Numbered from the stretch's first letter, positions 8,389 to 17,801 are shown. The stretch is DNA of 64,000 bases from YC2-FULL-38-9 sp964629635 (GCA_964629635.1 CAZVQS010000002.1:248001-312000), one strand, 5' to 3'. Notes: generated by a model not told the origin, from the sequence alone. Program-made: numbers and translations.

Positions 8389-9085
8389 CGCGTTCGCAGC
8401 GCTTGCGGTTCTTGCCGGCGTCTGTGCCATTGCGGGGCTGCGGTTTGCCGACGGGGTACTGCGCGTGAAATACATCCGGGTTTCCGGCGTGAGGGCGGGG
8501 TATCCGCTCTACGGTCTTGAGGCGCTGAAAAACAGGCGGATGTTATTCCTGACTGAACCAGCGGCACAGGCCGCAGTCCAATCCGCAAATCCCCACCTCG
8601 GGTCGGTATCGGCCAAAAAAGTGCTTCCCGACGCGCTTGAATTTAAAGTCGTTCCGGCGAAACCGGTACTCCTCTTCAAAGCGCAGGGCGGGTATTTTAT
8701 CCTGGACGAAGCCGGAAAAATCATCGCAAAAACAAAGTCCGGGGACGGATACTCACAGCTTCCGATCCTCAACTATTTCCAGCGCATCAATTACGCAAAC
8801 ATGCAGCCGGGGAGCGAACTGCAGATGTCTGATCTTCTCATGGCGATACGGTTCCTCGGGAAGGTCCGGGGGATGGGCATGGAGGTTATTACTATTGATA
8901 TTGATGGAGTTGATGTGATAGGATTAAATTTGAATAAACAGGCGATCATCTTTTCCTCGGAAAAGGATGTTGAATCGCAGGTGTACCAGCTGGAACAGAT
9001 TCTGCGCCAGTTCAGGGTGCAGGGGCGTGATTTCATTAAACTGGACCTCCGTTTCAACAGGCCGGTATTAGAACTCGTCGATTAA
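8348..9085 (+). CDS. ftsQ: Cell division protein FtsQ (POTRA domain)
   Basis: The predicted bitopic membrane protein of 245 residues has a short basic cytoplasmic N-terminus, one membrane segment (about residues 14-32) and an extracytoplasmic POTRA-type domain (about 39-105) followed by the FtsQ beta domain. VKYIRVSGV and the segment LPDALEFKVVPAKPVLLF are typical. FtsQ links early and late divisome proteins. Sequence conservation is weak in this family, so the call rests mostly on topology and on the order murG-ftsQ-ftsA-ftsZ. It starts inside the 3' end of murG and is followed by ftsA after a single base. Confidence 0.82.
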   Translation: MRRILSYRKYAKRSAFAALAVLAGVCAIAGLRFADGVLRVKYIRVSGVRAGYPLYGLEALKNRRMLFLTEPAAQAAVQSANPHLGSVSAKKVLPDALEFKVVPAKPVLLFKAQGGYFILDEAGKIIAKTKSGDGYSQLPILNYFQRINYANMQPGSELQMSDLLMAIRFLGKVRGMGMEVITIDIDGVDVIGLNLNKQAIIFSSEKDVESQVYQLEQILRQFRVQGRDFIKLDLRFNRPVLELVD

Positions 9086-9086
9086 T

Positions 9087-10358
9087 ATGGCAGACCAACT
9101 GATCACAGCAATAGACATCGGAAGCTCCAAGATAGCGACCATCGTAGGAATCGAATCGAAGGAAGACGACGAGCTGCGCATCATCGGATTCAATTCCACT
9201 CCATCGCGCGGCGTAAAGAAAGGACTCATTGTCGATATCGACAAGGTGACGGAATCGGTTGAGGAAAGCATCGAAAAAGCCGAACGCATGGCAGGTCAGA
9301 AAATTCATACCGCACTCGTGTCCGTCGGCGGTCCCCACATATCCTCGCTCAACTCCCGCGGCGTGGTCGCGGTTGCGGATGCCCGGGGTGAGATATCGGA
9401 TACCGATATCCAGCGGGTGGTAGAAGCGGCGCGCGCAATTTCGCTGTCAACGACGCGCCAGATCATCGAAGTGTCACCCCGCGATTTCGTGGTGGACGGC
9501 CAGGAGGGCATCAAGAACCCCATCGGGATGAGCGGCGTACGGCTTGAGGTCGAAACACATATCATTACCGCATCCCACACGAACCTGAAGAATATAGACC
9601 GGTGCATGGAAAACATCGGCGTACAGAACGAAGGCTTCATCTTTGCCGGTCTCGCATCCTCCGAGTCGGTGCTGACCGATACGGAAAAGGAACTGGGCGT
9701 GGTGTGTGTCGACATCGGCGGCGGGAAGACCGATATCGCCCTGTATACGGACGGATCGCTTTCCTACTCCTCGTCCATCCCCATCGGCGCAAAGCATATA
9801 ACGAACGACATCGCGGTGGGTCTGCGGGTATCACTGGATTCGGCTGAAAAAATCAAGCTGCACCTGAGCCGCAAGATGGATTACCGCATAGACCGCGCCA
9901 AACGCAAGATCGAAGAAATCAACCTGCATGAGCTCGCATTGCCGGAGCAGATAGAGAAGTACGACATGAAGGTGCTCATAGACGGCATTATCGGGCCGCG
10001 GCTTGAAGAGATTTTCAAGCTCGTGAGCGACGAAATAGTGAAAAGCAACCTGATCGAACACATTCCGTCCGGACTTGTCATAACCGGAGGCGGCGCGTTG
10101 ACCGTCGGGATTCTTGAAATGGGGAAGAAGGTTATCGGGCTTCCCATCAGGATCGGCGTGCCTGGCCGGGTGACCGGACTGGTGGATGAGATCATCGATC
10201 CGCAGTTTGCAACGACCGTCGGGTTGATTTTATACGGAAGAAAAAATATAATCAGTAGGGAAGAGGGATTCAAGAATTTCAACAAGATCCTCAAGGATTT
10301 TTCGTTTGGAGGATCTGTCGGCAAAGTTAAGGATTTTTTCAAACAATTCATTCCGTAA
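9087..10358 (+). CDS. ftsA: Cell division protein FtsA
   Basis: This 423-residue actin-like ATPase would tether FtsZ filaments to the membrane. Visible family features are the phosphate-1 motif AIDIGSSKIATIVG near the N-terminus, the SHS2 insertion (about residues 80-160, with NPIGMSGVRLEVETH), the phosphate-2 motif VCVDIGGGKTDIALY, and the adenosine motif GLVITGGGALTVGI. The C-terminal helix (KVKDFFKQF) is probably the amphipathic membrane-targeting end. It begins one base after ftsQ stops and precedes ftsZ by 12 bases. Length is normal. Confidence 0.95.
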   Translation: MADQLITAIDIGSSKIATIVGIESKEDDELRIIGFNSTPSRGVKKGLIVDIDKVTESVEESIEKAERMAGQKIHTALVSVGGPHISSLNSRGVVAVADARGEISDTDIQRVVEAARAISLSTTRQIIEVSPRDFVVDGQEGIKNPIGMSGVRLEVETHIITASHTNLKNIDRCMENIGVQNEGFIFAGLASSESVLTDTEKELGVVCVDIGGGKTDIALYTDGSLSYSSSIPIGAKHITNDIAVGLRVSLDSAEKIKLHLSRKMDYRIDRAKRKIEEINLHELALPEQIEKYDMKVLIDGIIGPRLEEIFKLVSDEIVKSNLIEHIPSGLVITGGGALTVGILEMGKKVIGLPIRIGVPGRVTGLVDEIIDPQFATTVGLILYGRKNIISREEGFKNFNKILKDFSFGGSVGKVKDFFKQFIP

Positions 10359-10364
10359 CGGAAT
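10350..10364. repeat. 15-base palindrome at the ftsA stop codon
   Basis: ATTCCGTAACGGAAT is a perfect inverted repeat (7-base arms, 1-base centre) that contains the ftsA TAA stop and lies just before ftsZ. A close copy, ATTCCATAACGGAAT at 15581-15595, contains the rodA stop. There is no T tract, so a simple terminator is unlikely. Confidence 0.5.
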
Positions 10365-10370
10365 ACCGAT

Positions 10371-11519
10371 ATGCTGGTTAAACCGAAAGCAGGACAGGCA
10401 GCGCGCATAAAAGTGGTGGGAGTCGGAGGAGGAGGCGGCAACGCCCTGTCATCCATGATTCTCGAAGGCGGCATTGCTGGCGTGGAGTTTGTCGCGGTCA
10501 ACACGGACGCGCAGGCGCTTCTCCATAACCGCGCCGCGATCAAAGTGCAGATCGGCGAAAATCTCACGAAAGGCCTGGGTTCGGGCGGAGACCCGGAAGT
10601 AGGCCGGCAGGCTGCAGAGGAATCGCGCGAGCGGCTTCAGGAAGAGCTGTCTGGCGCGGACATGGTGTTCATAACCTGCGGCGAAGGTGGAGGCACCGGT
10701 ACGGGTGCTGCGCCCGTTGTTGCCGAAGTCGCAAAGGAATCGGGGGCTTTGACGGTGGCGGTTGTCACCAAACCGTTCGAATTCGAGGGGACCAAACGGC
10801 GGCTTACTGCGGATGACGGCACCATGCGCCTCAAGGAAAAAGTAGACACACTCATCGTGGTCCCCAACCAGAAAATACTGCAGGTCGTAGACAGGAAAAC
10901 ACCCATTATCGAAGCGTTCAAACGGATTGATTCCGTGCTCCACCAGGGTGTCAAAGGCATCGCAGAGCTTATCACGGTTCCCGGCCTCATCAACGTGGAT
11001 TTTGCCGATGTGCGCACTATCATGAGCAACGCGGGCACCGCGCTTATGGGTATCGGCACGGGAACGGGCGACAAGCGTGCGATTGCGGCGATCAAGCAGG
11101 CCATTTCTTCACCGCTTCTTGACGCCTCCATCGAAGGCGCGCGCGGCGTGCTTCTCAATGTCATCGGCGGTCCCGACCTCACCATGAGCGAAATCGACGA
11201 GGCGGCATCCATCATAACCAAAACCGTCGATTCGGACGCGGACATCATTTTCGGCGCCGTGATTGAGGAAAAGATGATGGATTCGATAAAGATCACCCTT
11301 ATCGCCACCAAGTTCGACGAATCACGGGTGAAGCTTTTCAGGTTCAAGAAAGAGGAAGAGGAAGTATCGTCATACGCCCGGCAGAGCGACAATCAGGGCC
11401 AGGATACGGGCGTGAAGATGGACTCTCCGCCCCCGGGCAAGAACGAACTGCCGGAGGACGAGGAATTCCTTGAGGAAAACGACGCATTTGACATCCCCGC
11501 GTTTTTGAGGAAAAAATAA
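10371..11519 (+). CDS. ftsZ: Cell division GTPase FtsZ
   Basis: This tubulin-like GTPase of 382 residues forms the division ring. The N-terminal GVGGGGGNAL loop, the tubulin signature GGGTGTGAAP at residues 106-115, and NVDFADVRTIM with the T7-loop region further on are all intact. After an acidic, variable linker the protein ends with DIPAFLRKK, the conserved C-terminal peptide that binds FtsA and other divisome partners. It follows ftsA with a 12-base gap and closes the division-gene run. Downstream, a new promoter appears before ileS. Confidence 0.98.
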   Translation: MLVKPKAGQAARIKVVGVGGGGGNALSSMILEGGIAGVEFVAVNTDAQALLHNRAAIKVQIGENLTKGLGSGGDPEVGRQAAEESRERLQEELSGADMVFITCGEGGGTGTGAAPVVAEVAKESGALTVAVVTKPFEFEGTKRRLTADDGTMRLKEKVDTLIVVPNQKILQVVDRKTPIIEAFKRIDSVLHQGVKGIAELITVPGLINVDFADVRTIMSNAGTALMGIGTGTGDKRAIAAIKQAISSPLLDASIEGARGVLLNVIGGPDLTMSEIDEAASIITKTVDSDADIIFGAVIEEKMMDSIKITLIATKFDESRVKLFRFKKEEEEVSSYARQSDNQGQDTGVKMDSPPPGKNELPEDEEFLEENDAFDIPAFLRKK

Positions 11520-11537
11520 CCCGGAGCCTCCCTTCAA

Positions 11538-11566
11538 TTGTATTCCCCCGGGGCGGTTGTTAAAAT
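11538..11566 (+). promoter_or_regulatory. Putative promoter upstream of ileS
   Basis: TTGTAT at 11538-11543 and TAAAAT at 11561-11566 are separated by 17 bases in the ftsZ-ileS gap. The predicted start of transcription would leave a leader of roughly 10 bases before ATG 11583. Confidence 0.45.
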
Positions 11567-11582
11567 AGAGGTTATCAATACT

Positions 11583-14558
11583 ATGTTCAAACCAACTCCC
11601 CCAAACCCAAACTTTCCCGAACTGGAACGAGAACTTCTCGCCCATTGGTACCGTGACGGGATCGTCGACAAATACCTCAATAAAAACAAAGATTCAAAAA
11701 AGACCTTTTCATTTCTGGACGGTCCCATCACGGCAAACAATCCGATGGGCGCCCACCATGCCTGGGGAAGGACCTATAAAGACTTGTGGCCCAAATTTTT
11801 CAACCTGCTTGGCTACCGCCAGCGGTTCCAAAACGGGTTCGACTGCCAGGGACTGTGGGTAGAGGTGGAAGTGGAAAAGGAACTGGGATTGAGAAGCAAG
11901 AAGGATATCGAAAACCTCGTGCCGGGCGACAAGAAAGCATCGATCGCAAAGTTCGTGCAGCTCTGCAAGGACCGCGTCATCAAGTTCTCCAAAATCCAGA
12001 CCGAACAGTCTAAGCGGCTCGGCTACTTCGCGGACTGGGAGCATTCCTACTTCACCATGAGCGAAGCAAACAATTATATGATCTGGCATTTCCTGAAGAA
12101 GTGCCACGAACACGGCTGGATTTACAAGGGGCACGAATCGGTTCCTTGGTGTCCCCGGTGCGAAACCGCCATATCCCAGCATGAAATGCTCACCGAGGAC
12201 TACAAGGAAGTTTCCCATGAGTCCGTTTACATGCAGTTTATGATAGACGGCAGGGAAAACGAATACCTTCTTGTCTGGACCACGACTCCCTGGACGATAC
12301 CGGCAAATATCGCGGTTGCGGTTGATACGGAGTTTGAGTATTCGCTCGTTGAAGACAAAAACGGCCGCCGGCTGTGGCTTGCGAAGGAGCGCGTCGATGC
12401 GGTATTCGGCAAGGAACCGAAAAAAATAATCAAAACCGTGAAAGGCGAAGAACTTGTCGGTCTGAAATACCGCGCGCCCTTTGACATGCTGGATATCGTC
12501 AAGGAAACGGCAAAGAATAATGAAAAACTGTTCCATACCGTGGTTGCGACCGACCAGAACATACTGCCGATCACGACCACCGAAGGAACGGGCCTCGTCC
12601 ATACCGCGGTAAGCGCCGGAACGGAGGATTTCAACCTCGGAAAGAAGCTGGGCCTTCCCATGATTCCCGTGATCGCGGATAACGCGGATTACCTTCCCGG
12701 CCTTGGATTTTTGAGCGGCAAAAACGCGAAAAAGAACCCGCGCATCATTCTCGATTTCATGGAAGAGGAAACGGCAAAAGGAAATGTGTGCGTATTCAAG
12801 ATAGAGCGATACAAACACCGCTATCCCGCATGCTGGAGGTGCAAGGCGGAACTGGTCTGGAAGGTGGCGGATGAATGGTATATCGCGATGGATACGCCCT
12901 CACGCATGGATGCGGACAACCACAAAACCCTCAGGCAGCGCATGCAGGACGTAGCCAAAAAAATTACCTGGATGCCGGAGTTCGGGTTGGACCGGGAGCT
13001 TGACTGGCTCAAAAACATGCATGACTGGCTCATCAGCAAGAAAAACAGGTATTGGGGTCTTGCGCTTCCCATATACGAATGCAAAGAGTGCAATACGTTT
13101 GATGTCATCGGTTCAAAAGAGGAGCTGAAGGAACGTGCAGTATCGGGATGGGATGCGCTTGAAGGCCATACGCCCCATAAGCCGTACATCGATGAAGTCA
13201 CCGTGAAATGTTCCCGCTGCGGCAGGGAATCGAATCGCATAAACGATGTGGGAAATCCGTGGTTGGATGCGGGCATCGTACCCTATTCAACCATTATGGA
13301 CAAAAACCAGGGAACCCCCCTATACCTCTCGGACCGGAAAAAATGGGAGGAGTGGTTTCCGGTCGATTTCATAACGGAGTCGTTCCCCGGACAGTTCAAG
13401 AACTGGTTTTATGCCATGATTGCGATGTCGACGGTACTTGAAAACACCAATCCCTATCAGCGCGTTCTCGGATACGGCACCATGCTCGGCGAGGACGGCA
13501 GGCCCATGCATAAAAGCTGGGGGAATTCCATCGAATTCAACGAGGGAGCCGATAAGATTGGAGTTGACGTCATGAGATGGATGTTCGCACGGCAGAATCC
13601 GGCCGACAACCTGCTTTTCGGGTACAAGCGGGCGGACGAAGTAAGAAGGCAGTTCTATCTCATGTTCTGGAATACGTACAAATTTTTCATCGAGTATGTC
13701 AACCTCGACAAGCCGGATACGCACGAAGTGACATCGGACAAAGGGTCCAAGAATCTCCTTGACACGTGGATTATTGCAAGGCTCTCGTATCTTATCCGCT
13801 TCAGCGAGAAATCGCTTAAGGCGTTCAACGTAAAGGATGTCGCTTTCGAAACGGAGCGCTTCCTGTCGGACGTTTCCACCTGGTTTATTCGGAGGAGCCG
13901 TGACCGCGTATGGGTGAACTCGGATGACGCAAACGACAAGCTGCATTTTTACCGGACGCTTTACCGTGTTCTGCGCGACCTGTCAGTCATGGTTTCGCCC
14001 GTTCTTCCGTTTTTAAGCGAAATGATCTATACGAACCTGACGGACAAAGAGTCGGTGCATTTGTCCACCTGGCCCGAGACGGGCGGGGAAAACGACCTGC
14101 ATAACGATCTGTTTGCGGACATGGAAACGGTGCGCCAGATGGCTGAGGCCGGACAGCGCGGCCGTAAGGAGGCGAAGATCAAAGTGCGCCAGCCGCTTGG
14201 CACGGTGACGGTACGCATGCCCAAGTCGAGATCATTCCGTATCGCGGACTACCAGGAAGAGTACCTGAAACTTTTGAGGGGAGAACTGAACGTCAAAAAT
14301 GTCGCGATTGAATTGCAGGACAAGGAAGAGTTCAGTGCGCAGTATGACACGCAGATAACCCAAGAGCTTGCGTTTGAAGGGCGGCTGCGCGAGCTTATGC
14401 GCGAAATCCAATCCAGACGCAAGGAACTCGGCACCCGGCCCGACCAGGAAGTACGCGTGACGATACCTGCAGAATTCATGGCTTACGCGCCGATGCTCAA
14501 ACGGAAAGTGCTCGCCCGGGAAATTGTCGAGGGCGCGCAGTTGGAAGTCGCCCTATGA
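11583..14558 (+). CDS. ileS: Isoleucyl-tRNA synthetase (class I aminoacyl-tRNA ligase)
   Basis: This class I synthetase of 991 residues belongs to the Ile/Val/Leu group and would charge tRNA-Ile. The HIGH-type motif reads NPMGAHHAWGR and the KMSKS-type motif reads MHKSWGNSIEF, both variant. WTTTPWTIPAN marks the CP1 editing domain, and several CxxC pairs (CPRCETA, CWRCKAE, CKECNTF, CSRCGRE) suggest zinc binding. These features match a divergent IleRS branch; an ambiguous class I ligase label is the main alternative. ATG 11583 gives a start at MFKPTPPNPNFPELE; the earlier in-frame TTG at 11538 overlaps the putative -35 element. The stop overlaps the rodA start. Confidence 0.85.
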   Translation: MFKPTPPNPNFPELERELLAHWYRDGIVDKYLNKNKDSKKTFSFLDGPITANNPMGAHHAWGRTYKDLWPKFFNLLGYRQRFQNGFDCQGLWVEVEVEKELGLRSKKDIENLVPGDKKASIAKFVQLCKDRVIKFSKIQTEQSKRLGYFADWEHSYFTMSEANNYMIWHFLKKCHEHGWIYKGHESVPWCPRCETAISQHEMLTEDYKEVSHESVYMQFMIDGRENEYLLVWTTTPWTIPANIAVAVDTEFEYSLVEDKNGRRLWLAKERVDAVFGKEPKKIIKTVKGEELVGLKYRAPFDMLDIVKETAKNNEKLFHTVVATDQNILPITTTEGTGLVHTAVSAGTEDFNLGKKLGLPMIPVIADNADYLPGLGFLSGKNAKKNPRIILDFMEEETAKGNVCVFKIERYKHRYPACWRCKAELVWKVADEWYIAMDTPSRMDADNHKTLRQRMQDVAKKITWMPEFGLDRELDWLKNMHDWLISKKNRYWGLALPIYECKECNTFDVIGSKEELKERAVSGWDALEGHTPHKPYIDEVTVKCSRCGRESNRINDVGNPWLDAGIVPYSTIMDKNQGTPLYLSDRKKWEEWFPVDFITESFPGQFKNWFYAMIAMSTVLENTNPYQRVLGYGTMLGEDGRPMHKSWGNSIEFNEGADKIGVDVMRWMFARQNPADNLLFGYKRADEVRRQFYLMFWNTYKFFIEYVNLDKPDTHEVTSDKGSKNLLDTWIIARLSYLIRFSEKSLKAFNVKDVAFETERFLSDVSTWFIRRSRDRVWVNSDDANDKLHFYRTLYRVLRDLSVMVSPVLPFLSEMIYTNLTDKESVHLSTWPETGGENDLHNDLFADMETVRQMAEAGQRGRKEAKIKVRQPLGTVTVRMPKSRSFRIADYQEEYLKLLRGELNVKNVAIELQDKEEFSAQYDTQITQELAFEGRLRELMREIQSRRKELGTRPDQEVRVTIPAEFMAYAPMLKRKVLAREIVEGAQLEVAL

Positions 14559-15589
14559 TGCAGGTCCTGTTGCCCTCATTGTTCCTTTTTTCGTTCGGTT
14601 TCTTCAACCTGTTCGGCATACGGTCAAGTTTGGGGATGACCATGCTCATGAACTTTGCCGTGGGCATGGTTCTGTTTTTTGTCATCCGGAAGATCGGATG
14701 GAAGTTTTTCCGGGACAACGCGAAGCTTATCTACTGGGTATTCATCGGAATCCTCCTAGTCACCTACATTATCGGTCTTGAGGTCAAGGGCTCCAAACGT
14801 TGGATTGACCTTGTGTTTTTCCGGTTCCAGGGTAGTGAGTTTTTCAAGATTTTCTTTATTCTATTTTTCGCGGATTACTTTTCGAAGATCGAACGGGGGA
14901 CCCGGTCGTACCGGCATCTTCTTGCAAGCCTTTTTTATTTCCTCCTTCCGACATTTATCGTATTCAAGCAGCCTGATCTGGGAAACGCGATGGTATATGT
15001 GTTCATATACTTTTCGATGCTCATGTTTTCCCCTATTCCGAAAAAGCAGTTTTTTTCGCTTCTTGCCTCGATGTTGGCGGTTGCGCCTTTCGGCTGGTTT
15101 TTCATGAAGGATTACCAGAAGGCGCGCATCCTCAGTTTTATGCAGCCGCACCTGGAAACCCAGGAGAACGCCTATAACATGATCCAGGCGGTCATTACGA
15201 TCGGCTCCGGCAAATTTCTCGGGAGAGGGCTGGGTTTGGGTACGCAGTCGAAGCTGTTTTTCCTGCCTGAAAACAGCACGGACTTCGCGTACTCCTCTCT
15301 TGTGGAACAGTTCGGGTTCGCCGGCGGCTTTCTTACCCTGTCCCTGTACCTGGTCCTTTTTTACCTCCTGTTCGGGCAAGCCAACAAGTTTTCCCTCAAG
15401 GAGGATGAAACGGGCAGATTCTCCTTCCTGTACATCATAGGTATCATGTCGTTTATATTTTTCCAGGTGCTCGTAAATATCGGCATGAATCTCGGAGTGC
15501 TTCCGATCGCCGGAATCGCCCTGCCGTTCATATCCTACGGGGGTTCGATGATCGTTTCCATCCTGATCGGGTTTGCCCTTATTCCATAA
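14555..15589 (+). CDS. rodA: SEDS glycosyltransferase, RodA-like
   Basis: This is a second SEDS family membrane protein, 344 residues with about ten hydrophobic segments. It shares the FtsW/RodA landmarks KGSKRWIDLVFFRFQGSEF, FKQPDLGNAMVYV with the conserved Asp, GRGLGLGTQSKLFFLPE, EQFGFAGGF and ALPFISYGGSMI. Because ftsW sits in the division cluster at 6156, this copy is probably RodA and acts in side-wall elongation, though RodA and FtsW are hard to tell apart by sequence. No partner penicillin-binding protein lies beside it. It overlaps the ileS stop by 4 bases. Confidence 0.82.
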   Translation: MMQVLLPSLFLFSFGFFNLFGIRSSLGMTMLMNFAVGMVLFFVIRKIGWKFFRDNAKLIYWVFIGILLVTYIIGLEVKGSKRWIDLVFFRFQGSEFFKIFFILFFADYFSKIERGTRSYRHLLASLFYFLLPTFIVFKQPDLGNAMVYVFIYFSMLMFSPIPKKQFFSLLASMLAVAPFGWFFMKDYQKARILSFMQPHLETQENAYNMIQAVITIGSGKFLGRGLGLGTQSKLFFLPENSTDFAYSSLVEQFGFAGGFLTLSLYLVLFYLLFGQANKFSLKEDETGRFSFLYIIGIMSFIFFQVLVNIGMNLGVLPIAGIALPFISYGGSMIVSILIGFALIP

Positions 15590-15595
15590 CGGAAT
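15581..15595. repeat. Palindrome at the rodA stop codon
   Basis: ATTCC and GGAAT flank a 5-base centre that includes the rodA stop. It resembles the ftsA palindrome at 10350-10364. No function can be assigned. Confidence 0.35.
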
Positions 15596-15604
15596 GCAAT
15601 CCGG

Positions 15605-15610
15605 TATAAT
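15605..15610 (+). promoter_or_regulatory. -10 element before the 38-residue membrane peptide gene
   Basis: TATAAT lies 7 bases upstream of ATG 15618. A TTCCAT element sits 17 bases further upstream (15582-15587), so a leaderless transcript is plausible. Confidence 0.5.
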
Positions 15611-15617
15611 AACGGGT

Positions 15618-15734
15618 ATGAGAATCGGAAAACTAAAAATAAAAAAAGAATCGGTATGGAAAGCGATCATGATCGTATCTTCAATTCTCCTGATACTTTC
15701 GTCCCTTGCCGTGCCCCTGTTGTATTCGCTCTGA
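15618..15734 (+). CDS. Small membrane peptide of unknown function (38 residues)
   Basis: This short reading frame fills the gap between rodA and recG. It starts MRIGKLKIKKESVW, a strongly basic and likely cytoplasmic N-terminus, and ends with one hydrophobic stretch (about residues 16-37, AIMIVSSILLILSSLAVPLL). The composition is that of a genuine single-pass membrane peptide. A good -10 hexamer stands 7 bases before the ATG, which is the arrangement seen for other first genes in this window. I do not recognise a family. It could be a small divisome or elongasome accessory peptide given its neighbour rodA, but that is only position. The alternative is that it is a chance frame. Confidence 0.5.
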   Translation: MRIGKLKIKKESVWKAIMIVSSILLILSSLAVPLLYSL

Positions 15735-15755
15735 TTTTTTTATAAGATGAACGGT

Positions 15756-17801
15756 ATGCTACTTGACACTCCGGTGGATGTCCTGCCCGGAACGAGCCCG
15801 CTCACCATCAAAAAACTGAAGAACCTTGACGTATATACGTTCGGGGATCTGGTTTCCTATCTGCCCCACCGGTATGAGGATTTTTCCCTCGTAACCCCCG
15901 TATCCCGGGTACAGGAGGGCGAAACCGTTACCGTGAAAGGCATGATCCAGTCGGCGAAAAACGAATATACCCGCCGCGGGTTCAAACTGCAGAAAGTGCT
16001 CCTGCGCGACGAGTCGGGTGAAATCAGCATCACCTGGATTAACCAACCGTACCTTATGCATGTTTTCAAACCCGGCATGCCGCTTGCGGTTGCGGGGGAG
16101 GTAGTGCGGTTCGGCAGCAAACTGACGATACAGCCGAAGGAATGGGAAATCCTCAAAACTAAGAATGTGCATACCGGCAGGATCGTGCCGGTATATTCCG
16201 AGGCGGGCGGACTGTCCGCAAAAACGCTCAGGGAGAAACTTTTCCACATTATCGAAAGCCTCCGGGAAACAGGGGAGCCGGACGAACATTTGCCCGCCGA
16301 CATCATCAAGCATAACGATCTGGCAGGAATCCATGAAGCATATCTGCAGGTGCATTTTCCGTTTGACCGTGCGGCTCTTTACCGGGCGCGAAAGAGGCTG
16401 GCGTTCGATGAGCTTCTGACGCTCCAGTTGTCATCGCTTCTCATGAAAGGCGAATGGGAGCGCAACAAGGTTCCCTATCCCCTTGTATTCGACAAACCAA
16501 TGGAAAAGAAGCTTGACGCGTTCGTTTCCTCGCTGCCGTTTACCCTGACGGATGACCAGAAAAAAGCCGTGAGGGAAATAGCCGGAGACCTGATCCGGGA
16601 AACGCCGATGAACCGTTTTCTCCAGGGGGACGTCGGCTCAGGAAAGACGGTCGTGGCGCTTCTGGCGTCTTACATTGCCCGCCTGAACGGCCTCAGAAGC
16701 ATTATCATGGCCCCGACGGAGATTCTTGCAGCGCAGCATTACGATACCATAAGGAAATTGTGCAAGGATACGGATATGAGGGTTGCCCTGCAGACCGGAT
16801 CGAAAAAAACGCTGAAAAAAAATGACGATTACGACATTGCGGTGGGCACCCACGCGCTTCTGTCAAGCGACATGAGTTTCGACCGGATCGGCATCACAGT
16901 GATAGACGAGCAGCACCGGTTCGGCGTGGCCCAGCGGGCGCTTCTCAAGGACAGGGGAGGCCAGCCGCATCTGCTGACTATGACCGCAACCCCCATTCCC
17001 CGTACGCTTGCCCTCACCCTGTATGGGGAACTTGATATTTCCACCATTTCCCAGATGCCCAAAGGCCGGCTCCCCGTGAAATCGTATCTTGTGCCCGGGC
17101 AGAAACGGAACGCCGCTTATGACTGGATCCGCAAGAAGGTCACGGCGGAAAAGACGCAGGTATTCATCATATGCCCGCTGATAGAAGAGTCCGATGTGGA
17201 TACCCTCATGACGGTGAAAGCTGCTAAAAAGGAATATGAACATCTCAAGGCCGTTGTCTTTCCCGAACTGAAGGTCGCGCTTCTGCACGGCAAGCTCAAA
17301 CCGAAAGAAAAGGATGAAATCATGAACCAGTTCGCGTCAGGCCAAGTCGACATACTCGTCTCCACATCGGTTGTGGAAGTCGGCATCGATATCCCGAACG
17401 CCTCGGTCATGATCATCGAAGGCGCGGAAAAGTTCGGGCTTGCGCAGCTGCACCAGCTGCGGGGGAGAGTGGGTCGGGGAGCCGTCCAGTCCTACTGCTA
17501 CCTGTTTTCCGATACTCAGGATGAGTCAACGGTAAAACGGCTCCAGTATTTTGCATCCCATACCAACGGCGCGGAGCTTGCGGAATATGACCTGCGCAAC
17601 CGGGGGCCCGGCAATATATTCGGCACGAACCAGCACGGGTACATGAAACTGAAAGTGGCTTCACTGAGCGATATCGGACTTATCAAGGCCGCAGCGGACG
17701 CGGCGAGGCGCCTGTTTGAACGCTGCCGCGACCTGTCGGACTATCCACGGCTGCGGGCGATGGTGGACCGCATACGGGAAAAGCAGGTTTCCCGAGACTG
17801 A
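15756..17801 (+). CDS. recG: ATP-dependent DNA helicase RecG
   Basis: This superfamily 2 helicase of 681 residues regresses stalled forks and processes branched DNA. The N-terminal wedge (OB fold) covers about residues 55-140. The helicase core has Walker A GDVGSGKT, the DExH-type box VIDEQHRFG, TATPIPRTLALT (motif III), STSVVEVGIDIPNA and QLHQLRGRVGRG (motif VI). ATG 15747 lies immediately after a TATAAG hexamer (15741-15746), so the second ATG at 15756, 9 bases downstream, is more likely the start and leaves MLLDTPVDVLPG, a normal RecG beginning. Length agrees with the family. Confidence 0.94.
   Translation: MLLDTPVDVLPGTSPLTIKKLKNLDVYTFGDLVSYLPHRYEDFSLVTPVSRVQEGETVTVKGMIQSAKNEYTRRGFKLQKVLLRDESGEISITWINQPYLMHVFKPGMPLAVAGEVVRFGSKLTIQPKEWEILKTKNVHTGRIVPVYSEAGGLSAKTLREKLFHIIESLRETGEPDEHLPADIIKHNDLAGIHEAYLQVHFPFDRAALYRARKRLAFDELLTLQLSSLLMKGEWERNKVPYPLVFDKPMEKKLDAFVSSLPFTLTDDQKKAVREIAGDLIRETPMNRFLQGDVGSGKTVVALLASYIARLNGLRSIIMAPTEILAAQHYDTIRKLCKDTDMRVALQTGSKKTLKKNDDYDIAVGTHALLSSDMSFDRIGITVIDEQHRFGVAQRALLKDRGGQPHLLTMTATPIPRTLALTLYGELDISTISQMPKGRLPVKSYLVPGQKRNAAYDWIRKKVTAEKTQVFIICPLIEESDVDTLMTVKAAKKEYEHLKAVVFPELKVALLHGKLKPKEKDEIMNQFASGQVDILVSTSVVEVGIDIPNASVMIIEGAEKFGLAQLHQLRGRVGRGAVQSYCYLFSDTQDESTVKRLQYFASHTNGAELAEYDLRNRGPGNIFGTNQHGYMKLKVASLSDIGLIKAAADAARRLFERCRDLSDYPRLRAMVDRIREKQVSRD

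Noticed and set aside
11709..12818. Long - strand frame inside ileS
   Set aside because: It is the mirror of a well-supported synthetase gene and shows no domain.
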